In this document: piece by piece, positions 1 through 8,326 of the stretch
How positions within the stretch are numbered: the stretch's first letter is position 1
Layout: each line of letters starts with the position of its first letter
Source: an uncultured Lachnospiraceae bacterium
Lineage (GTDB): Bacteria; Bacillota; Clostridia; Lachnospirales; Lachnospiraceae
Assembly: GCA_910578715.1 (NCBI GenBank)
Contig: CAJTRL010000059.1
Location: 1 to 25,072, forward strand
DNA: 25,072 nucleotides
Direction of reading: 5' to 3'
Notes under the pieces: model-generated
What the model saw: only the letters and a program-made list of their open reading frames with translations
Told to the model about the DNA's origin: nothing
Database searches by the model: none
Translations under genes and position numbers: made by a program

Positions 1-26
1 TTGGGCCTGAAAGGCACAAATTCGCA

Positions 27-51
27 GTTGAAAAATCTCTGATTTTTCAAC
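27..51. repeat. Perfect 11-bp hairpin near window edge
   Basis: GTTGAAAAATC (27-37) is followed after three bases by its exact reverse complement (41-51). No T-run follows on either strand, so it is not a standard intrinsic terminator, although it lies downstream of the minus-strand PsiE-like gene. The adjoining bases 10-30 resemble bases 11055-11074, which suggests a dispersed element. Confidence 0.5.
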
Positions 52-115
52 CTATCTCCTATCCGTCCGCTTAAAGGACACTGAAACATCTCTTCGTCTG
101 GTGCCAGCTCTTTCC

Positions 116-197
116 CATCGCCTCACACAGTTCCCCGCGCTTACATCTCTTTGTTCATCGCTTCACACACAGCTCCACGCGCTTACATCTCTTCGTT
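116..197. repeat. Tandem repeat, about 40 bp, two copies
   Basis: Two imperfect copies lie at 116-155 and 156-197. Both begin CATCGC, then carry a CACACA stretch, and end in GCGCTTACATCTCTTYGTT. A third copy of the ACATCTCTTCGT end is at 86-97. The stop codon of the minus-strand PsiE-like gene (183-185) lies inside the second copy, so the repeat seems to have duplicated the 3' end of that gene together with its stop. The rest of 1-182 shows no gene. Confidence 0.6.
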
Positions 198-605
198 TAT
201 CACTTCCCCATCCGACTTTTCTTCCGCCTTCATCTTCTCTCTCGTTACATGCAGATACCGCCGCAGAACACAGAGCAGAATTATGCTGATAACGGAAATA
301 AAATCCTCCATCGGCGTCGTGTCGCTGACAATCATATGCCTTGCGACGAGGAAAATCAGCACCTCCATGATGTTGTCCGAATTGGGCCGGCACAGCATCT
401 GCAAAAACTCGATGCCGATGACAATGTTAAAAATCTGGTCCAGATACGTCCGAAAATTATCTATATTGTTAAAAATTTCACGGAATATCTCAAAATCTTT
501 TATCAGGCCGCATATGGAAAAGGCAATGCCGACCAGTACGAGAAAGGCGACAACCAATTCCAACAATTCACATATTTTAGAGATGCTTCCTTTAAATTTC
601 ACCAT
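183..605 (-). CDS. PsiE-like small integral membrane protein
   Basis: This 140-residue protein has four hydrophobic segments at roughly residues 14-36, 56-72, 79-93 and 100-118, and a charged Lys/Glu-rich C-terminal tail. The stretch LIFLVARHMIVSD in the third segment resembles the conserved core of the PsiE family (phosphate-starvation-inducible protein E), whose biochemical role is unknown. I chose the ATG at 603-605 because a GGGAGG ribosome site lies just upstream; a longer frame from 647 would overlap the preceding gene and lacks such a site. It starts 16 bases after the stop of the HD-domain gene and is probably co-transcribed with it. Membrane protein is secure; the family assignment rests on one motif read by eye. 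Confidence 0.62.
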   Translation of the reverse strand: MVKFKGSISKICELLELVVAFLVLVGIAFSICGLIKDFEIFREIFNNIDNFRTYLDQIFNIVIGIEFLQMLCRPNSDNIMEVLIFLVARHMIVSDTTPMEDFISVISIILLCVLRRYLHVTREKMKAEEKSDGEVINEEM

Positions 606-621
606 CACGCCTCCCGTACTG

Positions 622-1878
622 TCAGTTAAACGCCTGGAACCTCTCAATCATGACCGCATACTGTTCCTTGATTTTCAGATACAGGCCGATTGTATCGACT
701 TTTTCCTTTTCAAACGCCGAAATGACTTTATCATAATTTCTCATCAGCACATCGACCGCGCCTTTGTTGATTTTATTGTTTTCCGCATCGCCCGTCATGA
801 TTTTCTGAATCAGGTCGCTGCTGAAAGCCTCTTTATAGCTTCTTTTTCCGTATAGCGCACTCAAAATGTCGGCCACCGCCACTATCTGCTGCGGCAGAGT
901 AAGCTGGTCTCCCGTCAGTCCTCTGTGATAACCGCTTCCATCCAGTTTTTCATGATGCCTTACTGCAATCTGCAGCACCGCATCATCCACGACGCCTTCC
1001 AGAATCATTTCCGTAATGCGCACATGTGCTTTCATGACTTTCATTTCCTCATCCGAAAGTCTTCCGGTGGATTCCAGTATATTCAGCGGAATCGCAATTT
1101 TTCCCAGGTCATGCAGCAGCGCCCCGTAATACAAATCGCGCAAATCTTTTCCGGTCAGGCGCATCAGCCGCCCGATTTGCTGCCCAAAATTGACGGTTGC
1201 CAGCGTATGTACGACTGTATGCTCGCTTCTGAAATCAATGGTATATACTAACATTTCCAGAAAGCCCTTTTTATATTGCTCCGAAAAAGCCCTTTTGGAA
1301 AGCAGTTCCGTAAGCTCGTCCTTATAAGAACCGCTCACCAGATTGGCCGTAATGCCGTACCGCGCTTCCGCCCGATGAAATAAATCCAATGCCGCGCCGG
1401 AAAATTTAATGTCCCGGTACCGGTTAAAATAGTCCTTTTCCAGTTTTTCATCCTTCAGATGCAGAAAGGTATCCATTTTATCCGCCAGATTCAGGCATTC
1501 GATAATATGCTTATAGCGGCTCTGAATCAGCCCGTAACGGTTGTAATCCAGATGATGGTAAAGCACAATCTCCGCCTTATCATCCATCGGGGATAAATAC
1601 TTTAAAAAAAGAAATCCATATATTGAATGCGGCCACAGGTTTTTCGTCTCAAAATCGCTGACATTCTTAACATTGTCTTCCTTATACAGGCCGATATCAT
1701 GAAGAATCCCAAGCATCGTATAGTCCACGAGTTCCTGTTCCGTATGTATTTGTTCACATTCCAGCATCTTGTACAGAATATACCCTGTTATTTCGCCGTG
1801 GTTCATGATTTTGCCGTTGATAATGCCTAACGTTTTTCTGATGATTTCATAAACATCCTTGCTGCTGATAATGCTCAT
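622..1878 (-). CDS. Double HD-domain protein, HD-GYP-like (putative c-di-GMP phosphodiesterase)
   Basis: The 418-residue protein carries two HD-type metal-dependent phosphohydrolase units. The N-terminal one has His27, His60-Asp61, His108-His109 and Asp133. The C-terminal one resembles an HD-GYP domain: His220, HDLGK (256-260), His285, His308-His309 and Asp337, so the metal-binding set looks complete. The signature reads HHEKLDGSGYHRGL, where classic HD-GYP proteins have GYP; here Pro is replaced by His. HD-GYP proteins usually hydrolyse cyclic di-GMP or related dinucleotides; whether this one does is inference. There is no membrane segment or receiver domain, so it is probably cytosolic. The start has a GGGAG site upstream, and a possible -10 (TATAAT) lies at 1918-1923. 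It is first in a two-gene unit with the PsiE-like gene. Confidence 0.8.
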   Translation of the reverse strand: MSIISSKDVYEIIRKTLGIINGKIMNHGEITGYILYKMLECEQIHTEQELVDYTMLGILHDIGLYKEDNVKNVSDFETKNLWPHSIYGFLFLKYLSPMDDKAEIVLYHHLDYNRYGLIQSRYKHIIECLNLADKMDTFLHLKDEKLEKDYFNRYRDIKFSGAALDLFHRAEARYGITANLVSGSYKDELTELLSKRAFSEQYKKGFLEMLVYTIDFRSEHTVVHTLATVNFGQQIGRLMRLTGKDLRDLYYGALLHDLGKIAIPLNILESTGRLSDEEMKVMKAHVRITEMILEGVVDDAVLQIAVRHHEKLDGSGYHRGLTGDQLTLPQQIVAVADILSALYGKRSYKEAFSSDLIQKIMTGDAENNKINKGAVDVLMRNYDKVISAFEKEKVDTIGLYLKIKEQYAVMIERFQAFN

Positions 1879-1917
1879 TACCCGCCTCTCCCTTTCTTCC
1901 GTATCCCCTCCTTTCCC

Positions 1918-1923
1918 ATTATA
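1918..1923 (-). promoter_or_regulatory. Possible -10 box for the HD-domain gene
   Basis: The minus strand reads TATAAT, 40 bases upstream of the start codon. The hexamer at a 17-base spacing (GTGCAA, 1941-1946) is a poor -35, so this rests on the -10 alone. Confidence 0.35.
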
Positions 1924-1971
1924 ATCTATATGGAAAAAATTTGCACTCTAATTTTACTACAATTTATCCGG

Positions 1972-2000
1972 TTGAACTTAACTGTTTTTTTCTATATAAT
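1972..2000 (+). promoter_or_regulatory. Sigma-A-type promoter for the MATE gene
   Basis: TTGAAC (1972-1977) and a perfect TATAAT (1995-2000) are separated by exactly 17 bases. Transcription would start near 2007 and leave a leader of about 100 bases before the MATE start codon. Confidence 0.8.
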
Positions 2001-2020
2001 TATTGAGAAGGAACTTCAAA

Positions 2021-2037
2021 GGTCCGCGTCGCGGACC
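2021..2037 (+). promoter_or_regulatory. Palindrome in the MATE leader (possible operator)
   Basis: GGTCCGCGTCGCGGACC is a perfect 8-bp inverted repeat around one central base. It lies about 14 bases past the predicted transcription start. This position suits a repressor site (road-block) or a very tight RNA hairpin. No regulator gene sits next to it. Confidence 0.5.
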
Positions 2038-2108
2038 GCTCTTCATACCGGAGAATACCAAATGCAGGACATTCTTTACACTACCTCAAACAGAAAGGCG
2101 TGATTCCC

Positions 2109-3485
2109 ATGAACTTATTCAAAAAACTGATGGAACCGGTGGATATGACAGAGGGCTCTCCCTGGCAGAAAATCGTGTTATTCACCGTTCCCATGCTGAT
2201 TGGAAATATCGCACAGCAGCTTTACAATACAGTGGACAGCGTCGTTGTCGGCAATTATGTGGGCGACAATGCGCTGGCGGCGGTAGGAAGCGCCGGACCT
2301 ATTTTGAATCTGCTGATTGTTCTGTTCGTCGGTATCAGCGTCGGCGCCGGCATCATGGTATCCCAGTATTTCGGCGCGAGAGAACCGGAAAAACTGTCGC
2401 GCACCATCGGCAACTGCATCACGCTGACCGCAATCGCAACGCTGTTCGTCATGATTGTGGCTTCGTTCATCGCAAGACCTCTGCTTATGCTATTGAAAAC
2501 GCCGGATTCCATCATCGACTGGTGCCATTCCTATCTGCTGATTCTCTTCATCGGCTCGGCCGGCCTTGCCTATTATAACATTTTAAGCGGAATTTTGCGG
2601 GGGCTTGGTGATTCCATGTCCGCACTCGCATACTTACTTGTATCTACTGTAATCAATATCGTACTGGATTTGCTTTTCGTAGCAAAGCTCGGCATGGGCG
2701 TCAACGGCGTTGCGCTGGCCACCGTGATTGCACAGCTGATTTCCGCCATGCTCTGTATGCTCCGGCTGTTAAAGATGAAGGACCTCTTCACCCTGCGGCC
2801 GGAACATTTGAAACTGGAAAACCAGTATGCCGCAAAGGTAATCCGGCTGGGACTTCCTTCCGGCATCACCCAGGCCATTCTTTCTATGGCAATGATTATC
2901 GTGCAGTCGCTTACCAACAGTTTCGGAGAAATGTTCATCGCCGCCAATGTCATCATCATGCGCGTGGACGGCTTCGCCATGATGCCGAATTTCTCTTTCG
3001 GCACGGCAATGACGACCTACGCCGGACAGAATGTAGGCGCGAGGCAGCATGAACGGGTAAGCCGGGGCGCCGTTCAGGGCACCCTGATTGCGATGGGAAC
3101 CTCCGCCGTCATCACGGGTCTGATTCTGATTTTCGGGAAATCGCTCATGGGGATTTTTACCAAAACGCCGGAGCTGGTAGAATTAAGCCGTTATATGATG
3201 GGCATCCTCGCCGTCGGCTATATTGCGATGGCGGTCACGCAGAGTCTTTCCGGCGTTATGCGCGGCGCGGGCGATACGGTCACACCGATGTGGATTTCCA
3301 TCGTAACGACTATTTTTTTCCGGGTTCCCATCGCCTATGGCATCTCTTTCCTGACAAGAACGCCCGAACTGCCTTACGGAAGACAGGAATGTATTTTTAT
3401 TTCCCTTCTCGTATCCTGGCTGCTCGGCGCGCTGATTACCTTTTTCTTCTACCGTCACGGAAAATGGAAAGAAAAGGCGGTCTGA
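2109..3485 (+). CDS. MATE family efflux transporter
   Basis: This 458-residue, very hydrophobic protein has about twelve membrane segments in two homologous halves, the usual MATE size and layout. Family hallmarks include the N-terminal SPWQKIVLFTVPMLIGN and QQLYNTVDSVVVGNYVG segments and the matching second-half segment LPSGITQAILSM. MATE proteins export drugs or metabolites in exchange for sodium or protons; the substrate cannot be read from sequence. I prefer the ATG at 2109 to the GTG at 2100 because the AAAGG site at about 2095-2099 is too close to the GTG. It is a single-gene unit with its own promoter and palindromic leader, and it ends at a strong bidirectional terminator. Confidence 0.93.
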   Translation: MNLFKKLMEPVDMTEGSPWQKIVLFTVPMLIGNIAQQLYNTVDSVVVGNYVGDNALAAVGSAGPILNLLIVLFVGISVGAGIMVSQYFGAREPEKLSRTIGNCITLTAIATLFVMIVASFIARPLLMLLKTPDSIIDWCHSYLLILFIGSAGLAYYNILSGILRGLGDSMSALAYLLVSTVINIVLDLLFVAKLGMGVNGVALATVIAQLISAMLCMLRLLKMKDLFTLRPEHLKLENQYAAKVIRLGLPSGITQAILSMAMIIVQSLTNSFGEMFIAANVIIMRVDGFAMMPNFSFGTAMTTYAGQNVGARQHERVSRGAVQGTLIAMGTSAVITGLILIFGKSLMGIFTKTPELVELSRYMMGILAVGYIAMAVTQSLSGVMRGAGDTVTPMWISIVTTIFFRVPIAYGISFLTRTPELPYGRQECIFISLLVSWLLGALITFFFYRHGKWKEKAV

Positions 3486-3502
3486 AATTCTTGTTATACA
3501 AC

Positions 3503-3534
3503 AAAAATCCTGCGGACAATGCCGCAGGATTTTT
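3503..3534. terminator. Bidirectional intrinsic terminator
   Basis: A perfect 13-bp stem (AAAAATCCTGCGG at 3503-3515, partner at 3522-3534) encloses a 6-base loop. The T-rich stem end supplies a T-run on both strands. It serves the MATE gene on the plus strand and the converging operon on the minus strand. Confidence 0.92.
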
Positions 3535-3594
3535 TGATGCTATGCTGTTGCTGTATGTAATTCCTTTTCTGCTGTCTCCTGTTTCCGCCGTCCC

Positions 3595-5151
3595 CTATCG
3601 CCTGTTTCTGTCATCCTCTGTTTCTCCGGTCCCGTTTTTTTGCAGCACAGTTTCTTTCTTCTTTGCAGCTTTCTCCGCAGCCGACATTCCCGCAGTCTTT
3701 TCCGCCGCCGACGTTTCTGCAGTCTTCTCTCCCATAACGCTCTCTTTGGTAACGCCTTCTCCGGAAATTCCTTCTCCCACCAGCGTTTCCACGACCGTCT
3801 CTTCTCCATCTTCTCCGTCTCCGCCTGTTTTCTCCGCCAGGTCAAGCCCGGATGTCTCGTCGTCTATCTGCTGCTTCATCTGCTGTATCTTCGCGTCCTC
3901 CGCAATGGCTCTCATAATCAGGTTTACATCTTCCGGTGAGAACATGCCGATTGCCTTCGCCAGACCGCTCAGGTTATCCCGGTTGACAATCAGACTTCCG
4001 CCGCCGGACAACGGAATATTCAGGCACTTGCTCTTATCGCTCGTATCGCCGAGGCAAATCGCCCTGTGTTCTTCGTCGCAGAAAAATACGACACCGTTAT
4101 ACTCAATAACACCGTCTTTTGCCATATAGAAATACGGTACACCGTTATCTTCCGGCATGCCTTCCGCGAAAGCCATCGCGATAAGCTCGGACTCACTGCG
4201 CCCTTCCACCCTTTTCTTATCACCGTTTTGCTGCTCCAGCTTGTCAAAAAGATTCTGAATGGTCTTCCCCCAGGCCTCTTTAACTTTCCCGCTTTCATTT
4301 AACTTCTCGATACGGCTGTTCGTTACATAACTGCTCCAGTCCTTTTCATCCGACATAAAGGCATCGGCACTTTTTGCCCTTTTATCTCCCATAGCGCTGT
4401 TCTGCGCATAGGAAAGCAGCTTCTGATAAGTTCCGCTCGTGGGAGAACCCAGAATCTCCTGGGAATCCGCGTAAGCGCACAATGCAAACATTTCAAGCTG
4501 CGATGCTTTCTTCGGGTCTACCTCTCTGGGACTGACCATATACAGCTCCTCTTTTCCGTTTCTCCGCTGCATTCTGATTTCAATCACAGGATTTCCGACA
4601 GTGGAATCAGAGGCATAGCTTGCCGAATAAGTCGTTCCGTCTTCCAATGTCCCGAAGCCGATGATGCCGCTATGCAGACTTCCTTCTTTCTGAAAGAAAC
4701 GGACGCCGTTCATTTCGCTCACCGCTCCGTTTTTCTCCGCAATAACATTTGTCCATGCGTCGCATACCTTTGCCGCATTTTTATAACCGACCATATTTCC
4801 GGCCTGGTACTGCGCATCCCGCCATTTTCGCAGCGCGCCCAGATAATCCGCCTTCTGCGCATCGTCCTTTGTGGGATGTTCGAAGGAATCCAAATCCCCC
4901 TCTTTCAGCCATCCCCTCCCCACCAGATAATCGTTCAACGCCTGAATCTCCTCATAGGAAGCATTCCGTGGGTCTACCGAATCCGGTGCGATATCGGGAT
5001 TTCTGAACTCTTTCGTCATTTCCTGCACATATGCGCTGCTTCCGTAAGAGTACGCCTCGTCAAATCCCGGCGTTTCGCCGTTCTTGTCAGCTCTTCTTTG
5101 CTGATACGGCTGATATACCATGTTTCCCTGTCCGATTCCCGTTACTGCCAT
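3595..5151 (-). CDS. Uncharacterised protein, 518 aa, with charged repetitive tail
   Basis: I do not recognise a named function. The N-terminus (MAVTGIGQGNMVYQPY) is short and not a signal peptide, and there is no membrane segment, so the protein is probably cytoplasmic. The middle (about residues 140-230 and 350-430) is a mixed region with many aromatic and glycine residues. The C-terminal 90 residues are acidic and repetitive, with SAAEK repeated as TSAAEKTAG and MSAAEKAAK, and then turn basic. Proteins with this starting style, often beside an MNINGIG-type protein, are familiar to me from Lachnospiraceae, where they carry only DUF labels; that is memory, not a search. The start has a strong AGGAGG site. 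It is the last gene of the minus-strand run, 28 bases after the 291-aa gene, and ends at the shared terminator. Confidence 0.75.
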   Translation of the reverse strand: MAVTGIGQGNMVYQPYQQRRADKNGETPGFDEAYSYGSSAYVQEMTKEFRNPDIAPDSVDPRNASYEEIQALNDYLVGRGWLKEGDLDSFEHPTKDDAQKADYLGALRKWRDAQYQAGNMVGYKNAAKVCDAWTNVIAEKNGAVSEMNGVRFFQKEGSLHSGIIGFGTLEDGTTYSASYASDSTVGNPVIEIRMQRRNGKEELYMVSPREVDPKKASQLEMFALCAYADSQEILGSPTSGTYQKLLSYAQNSAMGDKRAKSADAFMSDEKDWSSYVTNSRIEKLNESGKVKEAWGKTIQNLFDKLEQQNGDKKRVEGRSESELIAMAFAEGMPEDNGVPYFYMAKDGVIEYNGVVFFCDEEHRAICLGDTSDKSKCLNIPLSGGGSLIVNRDNLSGLAKAIGMFSPEDVNLIMRAIAEDAKIQQMKQQIDDETSGLDLAEKTGGDGEDGEETVVETLVGEGISGEGVTKESVMGEKTAETSAAEKTAGMSAAEKAAKKKETVLQKNGTGETEDDRNRR

Positions 5152-5179
5152 AGCCCTTTCCTCCTGTTGCCTTATATTC

Positions 5180-6055
5180 TTATTTTCCCTTATCCTGAAA
5201 AAGCGCGGTCATCAGTTTTTCCTCGGTCTTTTCTTCCGATGCCTCCTGAACCTCATCCCTCTTATCCTGTAACTCTCCGGATGCCTCCGCCAGAAGCTGC
5301 TGCTCTTTCAATTTCTCGATGCGCTCCCGCATTTCTTCACGGATTGCATCCAGCTGCTCATCAAAATCCTCCAGCAGCTTATCCCATTCTTCTACTGAAA
5401 ATTCGGAATTGCCAATCATATACTTGGGCGGCCCGTTTTTGATTCTGTCCTCGATGAACTCATAAAACCGCTGCAATGCTTCTTCCACCGTAAGCGTTTC
5501 CGGCTCTCCGCCGCCGTCGGCCATTTTCTGCTCCCAGGCTTCCAGCGCCACGCGCTCGACCGGGTCCTCCGTATCCGGGTCCAGCGTATCGATATTCACT
5601 TCATATCCTTTTACGGCACCGTCCTCCAGCTTCTGCTCGACATATACGCTTCGGCTGTTCTCTTCCACCTGTGCCATCAGCAAAAAGCCTTCCACAGCGT
5701 ATGCTTTTGTATAGTCGCTTTTCTGGTTTGTCAGATGCTTTACCTCGCAGTTTCTGACTGCCCCGTTTTTCCCGGCATCCTGATACTTATCAGCGCTTTT
5801 ACTGCTTTCGACCAGCCGCTTCCCTGCTGCGCCCCCCACTGCCTGCGCCATATTCCGATACGGGAAAACAAGACTTGCCGCAGACGCTGACGCGGCGGAC
5901 GCCGTATTTTCTTCCCTGACCGAATCACTTTCCATTCGGCCGTTCATATTTTCGGACAGACTTTTTGAAAAGCCCCCGACATGATTTTTGTGATTTTTTC
6001 CGACTCCGTTCGTTCTTTCATAACAAGGCTGTTTTCCGATTCCATTTATATTCAT
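5180..6055 (-). CDS. Uncharacterised protein, 291 aa, MNINGIG-type (possibly DUF6033-like)
   Basis: The start MNINGIGKQ at 6055 is preceded by CGGAGA at suitable spacing; a longer frame from a TTG at 6136 has no better site. There is no signal peptide or membrane segment. The middle (about residues 105-215) looks folded. A recognisable segment, KYMIGNSEFSVEEWDKLLEDFD, is followed by a strongly helical Glu/Lys/Arg-rich stretch that probably forms a coiled coil to the end. The IGxxxFSxxEWxxLLxxFD pattern recurs in Lachnospiraceae proteins that I associate with the label DUF6033, though I cannot verify this. It lies between the ECF sigma gene and the 518-aa gene and is probably co-transcribed with both. 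Function unknown. Confidence 0.72.
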   Translation of the reverse strand: MNINGIGKQPCYERTNGVGKNHKNHVGGFSKSLSENMNGRMESDSVREENTASAASASAASLVFPYRNMAQAVGGAAGKRLVESSKSADKYQDAGKNGAVRNCEVKHLTNQKSDYTKAYAVEGFLLMAQVEENSRSVYVEQKLEDGAVKGYEVNIDTLDPDTEDPVERVALEAWEQKMADGGGEPETLTVEEALQRFYEFIEDRIKNGPPKYMIGNSEFSVEEWDKLLEDFDEQLDAIREEMRERIEKLKEQQLLAEASGELQDKRDEVQEASEEKTEEKLMTALFQDKGK

Positions 6056-6146
6056 ACACATTCTCCGTTTCTTTCCCGGACTTTTCGGCTGTCTGCTTTC
6101 CAGCTTTCCGACAGTCTCTCCCCGAATTTCCGGCAATCTGTTCCGC

Positions 6147-6626
6147 TTAATCCGCCAACCTTTTTTTCAGGGCTTCCCTTCCCCTCTTCAAATTCGTTTT
6201 TACTGTATTTTCCGGCATGTCGAGCAGTCCCGCAATCTCCCTGATGGAATAATCCTCATAATAGAAAAAGTAGAGGCAGTCCCGGTACTTTTCAGGCAGT
6301 TCCAGCACTTCCCATAACGTTTCGTCTTCTTTCGTATCGGGAAGGCGGAAATAGGCTTTTTCCTGTTCCGGTATCTTCTCGATGCTGACAGTCGTGCTGT
6401 TCCATTTGCTTTTCATGATATCCCGGCAGAGATTTACCGTGGTTTTGACAAACCACGCTTTTTCATGCTCTTTATTCTCAAACTGCGGCTCGTATTTCAG
6501 CAGTCTTACGAACACTTCCTGCGACACATCTTCCGCGTCCGCATGCCGCTTCATCTGCATAAACGCCACCCGGTACACGAAACTATACTGCTCTCTGAAA
6601 TATGCCTCGAATAATTGTCTTGTCAT
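6147..6626 (-). CDS. ECF-type RNA polymerase sigma factor
   Basis: This 159-residue protein has the two-domain ECF layout. Region 2 (about residues 5-75) contains HADAEDVSQEVFVRLLKY, the core- and -10-contacting helix. Region 4 (about 105-157) contains LPEKYRDCLYFFYYEDYSIREIAGLL followed by MPENTVKTNLKRGREALKK, the helix-turn-helix that reads the -35. The ribosome site (GAGGGGG) is about 14 bases from the ATG, which is long and may mean modest translation. The neighbour downstream is not a typical transmembrane anti-sigma factor; the gene upstream (6724-8253) encodes a membrane-anchored exported protein that could be the control partner. It is paralogous to the sigma factor at 8557-9039. Confidence 0.9.
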   Translation of the reverse strand: MTRQLFEAYFREQYSFVYRVAFMQMKRHADAEDVSQEVFVRLLKYEPQFENKEHEKAWFVKTTVNLCRDIMKSKWNSTTVSIEKIPEQEKAYFRLPDTKEDETLWEVLELPEKYRDCLYFFYYEDYSIREIAGLLDMPENTVKTNLKRGREALKKRLAD

Positions 6627-6723
6627 ATTCTGTCTTATCGTGCCCCCTCACTGTTAATACGAATGAAGCCGGGAAAAAGTTTCAGGCGCATGGAAAATTT
6701 CAAAAATCTTTTCAAAACAATCA

Positions 6724-8253
6724 TTAATACATATACTCTGCTTTATAAAAATCCCATCCCGTCCAGTCTTCATATAATTTCAGAAACGCTTCCTCCGTCA
6801 GATATTCCCTGACCACATATTTCCCATCCTGGTTCCGCTTCAGCTCTTCTTCCGTTTTCGGACGCTCTCTCAGGTAATAAACGCCTGAGCCGCCGACGCC
6901 GTAAGTGTCCGGAAACGCTTCCTGGAAATATGCTCTCTCTTCTTCCTCATATTCTTCAAACCGATATCTGACAATTGTATCCAGATATTCCACGTTCCAT
7001 TTCGGGTCGAACCGGCTCTTGCGGAAAACACTCGTACACGGCCAGCCCGATACGCCCCATTCATAGATAAGCTCTCCGTCTTCTGTCACAAAAAAGTATT
7101 CCATCCCGTCGCAGTCATCCACATAAACCAATTCCGCCATGCCGTCCCGATAAGTAAAAATCGTGGAAATCTGTCTTTTCACATAATTGCCATACTCCGT
7201 CAGGTCGTCGAGCGTAAAACTCCAGCCGCCAAGCAGTTCCGGCATGCCGTCTCCGTTTACGTCCAGCCGAATCCACTCTTCCGCGCCCACGCCCCACAAA
7301 TACTGCTTTTCAATCGGCCCAACATGCGACCAGTCGCCCTGTTCTATCTCATCGAACACCTGGCTGCACGCCGCAAGCTCCTCTTTATCTTTTATCGGGT
7401 CATACTGTTTCAAAATATAGGCTTCCGCCGTCAGATTTCCGCTTTTCGGATTGCTTTTCCAGTTTACATAACATCGTTCTCCGGTAGACTTTTCGATACC
7501 GCCCGCTTCTCCGTTCAGAATGCCCGCCCCATACGCATCCATCTCCGTCAGCTCCACCGTGATATTGGAAAAAAGAGCTTCCCCGCCGGAGACTTCCTTT
7601 TCTCCCGCTCCGCCATACGCATCGCAGAGCATTTTCTCCGCCGCTTCCGCATTGAAAACCTCTTCTTCCAGCATGAGCAGAGGCGCTTCTTTCTTCGTAA
7701 AAGGCAGACTTTTCACGCATTCAAAACCGTCATTTCCCGCAATTTTCGTATACAGGATTCCGTGCGGCTTATCCACAAGGAAATCTTTGACGGGGTAAAT
7801 CTGAAATTCCTCCTGAGGCGTGCGCACATAAAGCACATACTGGTTATACGGAAAAGACTCCGGCACCATCAGCCAGTAAAGATAGTACGCATAAATCTGA
7901 ATCCCTTCCGCATCGTACACGCAGTCGCAATGGGCCAGTTCAATCGGGTTTTCGGATACATAGCCCCCGTAAGCCACCTGAAAACTGCCTTCCGGTTCTT
8001 TTTCCTGCGCTTTCAATTTTTCCCGTTTTTCCGCTTCCGCCTCATCGATTGCCATTACCAGCGTTTTCATGAAATGCTCTTCCGCCGCGCCGTCTAACGA
8101 CATCCACATTTTCCCGCTTTCCCGGTTTCCCGCCCCTATAAGAGCCGCTGCCGCGAGCAGAACCGCCGCCATCGCGCCGCGTTTTTTCAGCACGCTTCTG
8201 TCTCCATGTATTTTCCCTTCTTTTCTCTTTCGTTCCCTTTTTAACATACGCAC
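6724..8253 (-). CDS. Membrane-anchored exported protein with Ca-loop motif, function unknown
   Basis: The N-terminus is highly basic and is followed by one hydrophobic segment (AMAAVLLAAAALIGAG, about residues 27-42). The remaining roughly 460 residues should lie outside the membrane. LDVNGDGMPELL in the second half matches the calcium-binding DxNGDG loop found in dockerin- and EF-hand-like exported proteins. The region is rich in Tyr, Trp, Glu and Asp. The start is uncertain: the frame is open to an ATG at 8298 without a ribosome site, while a GTG at 8253 has AAAGG at ideal spacing and an ATG lies at 8247. I chose 8253. It precedes the ECF sigma gene by about 100 bases. It could sense envelope state for that sigma factor, but it shows no recognisable anti-sigma domain. 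Confidence 0.7.
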   Translation of the reverse strand: MRMLKRERKRKEGKIHGDRSVLKKRGAMAAVLLAAAALIGAGNRESGKMWMSLDGAAEEHFMKTLVMAIDEAEAEKREKLKAQEKEPEGSFQVAYGGYVSENPIELAHCDCVYDAEGIQIYAYYLYWLMVPESFPYNQYVLYVRTPQEEFQIYPVKDFLVDKPHGILYTKIAGNDGFECVKSLPFTKKEAPLLMLEEEVFNAEAAEKMLCDAYGGAGEKEVSGGEALFSNITVELTEMDAYGAGILNGEAGGIEKSTGERCYVNWKSNPKSGNLTAEAYILKQYDPIKDKEELAACSQVFDEIEQGDWSHVGPIEKQYLWGVGAEEWIRLDVNGDGMPELLGGWSFTLDDLTEYGNYVKRQISTIFTYRDGMAELVYVDDCDGMEYFFVTEDGELIYEWGVSGWPCTSVFRKSRFDPKWNVEYLDTIVRYRFEEYEEEERAYFQEAFPDTYGVGGSGVYYLRERPKTEEELKRNQDGKYVVREYLTEEAFLKLYEDWTGWDFYKAEYMY

Positions 8254-8326
8254 GACCACGCCTTTCTTTCTCTCTGTCCGCGATACTTGTACCTGCATAA
8301 ATCTATACTTTAAATTATTGTTATTC

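Noticed and set aside
116..197. Possible CRISPR-like repeat
   Set aside because: Two imperfect contiguous copies with no spacers and no cas genes; it is a simple tandem duplication.
151..855. Long plus-strand open frame of 234 codons
   Set aside because: It runs antisense to the HD-domain and PsiE-like genes, has no ribosome site and encodes no family-like sequence.
3290..4129. 279-codon plus-strand open frame across the MATE end
   Set aside because: It crosses a strong terminator and overlaps two well-supported genes in other frames.
7324..8097. 257-codon plus-strand open frame
   Set aside because: It is antisense to the exported-protein gene, with an Arg/Phe/His-rich composition typical of shadow frames.
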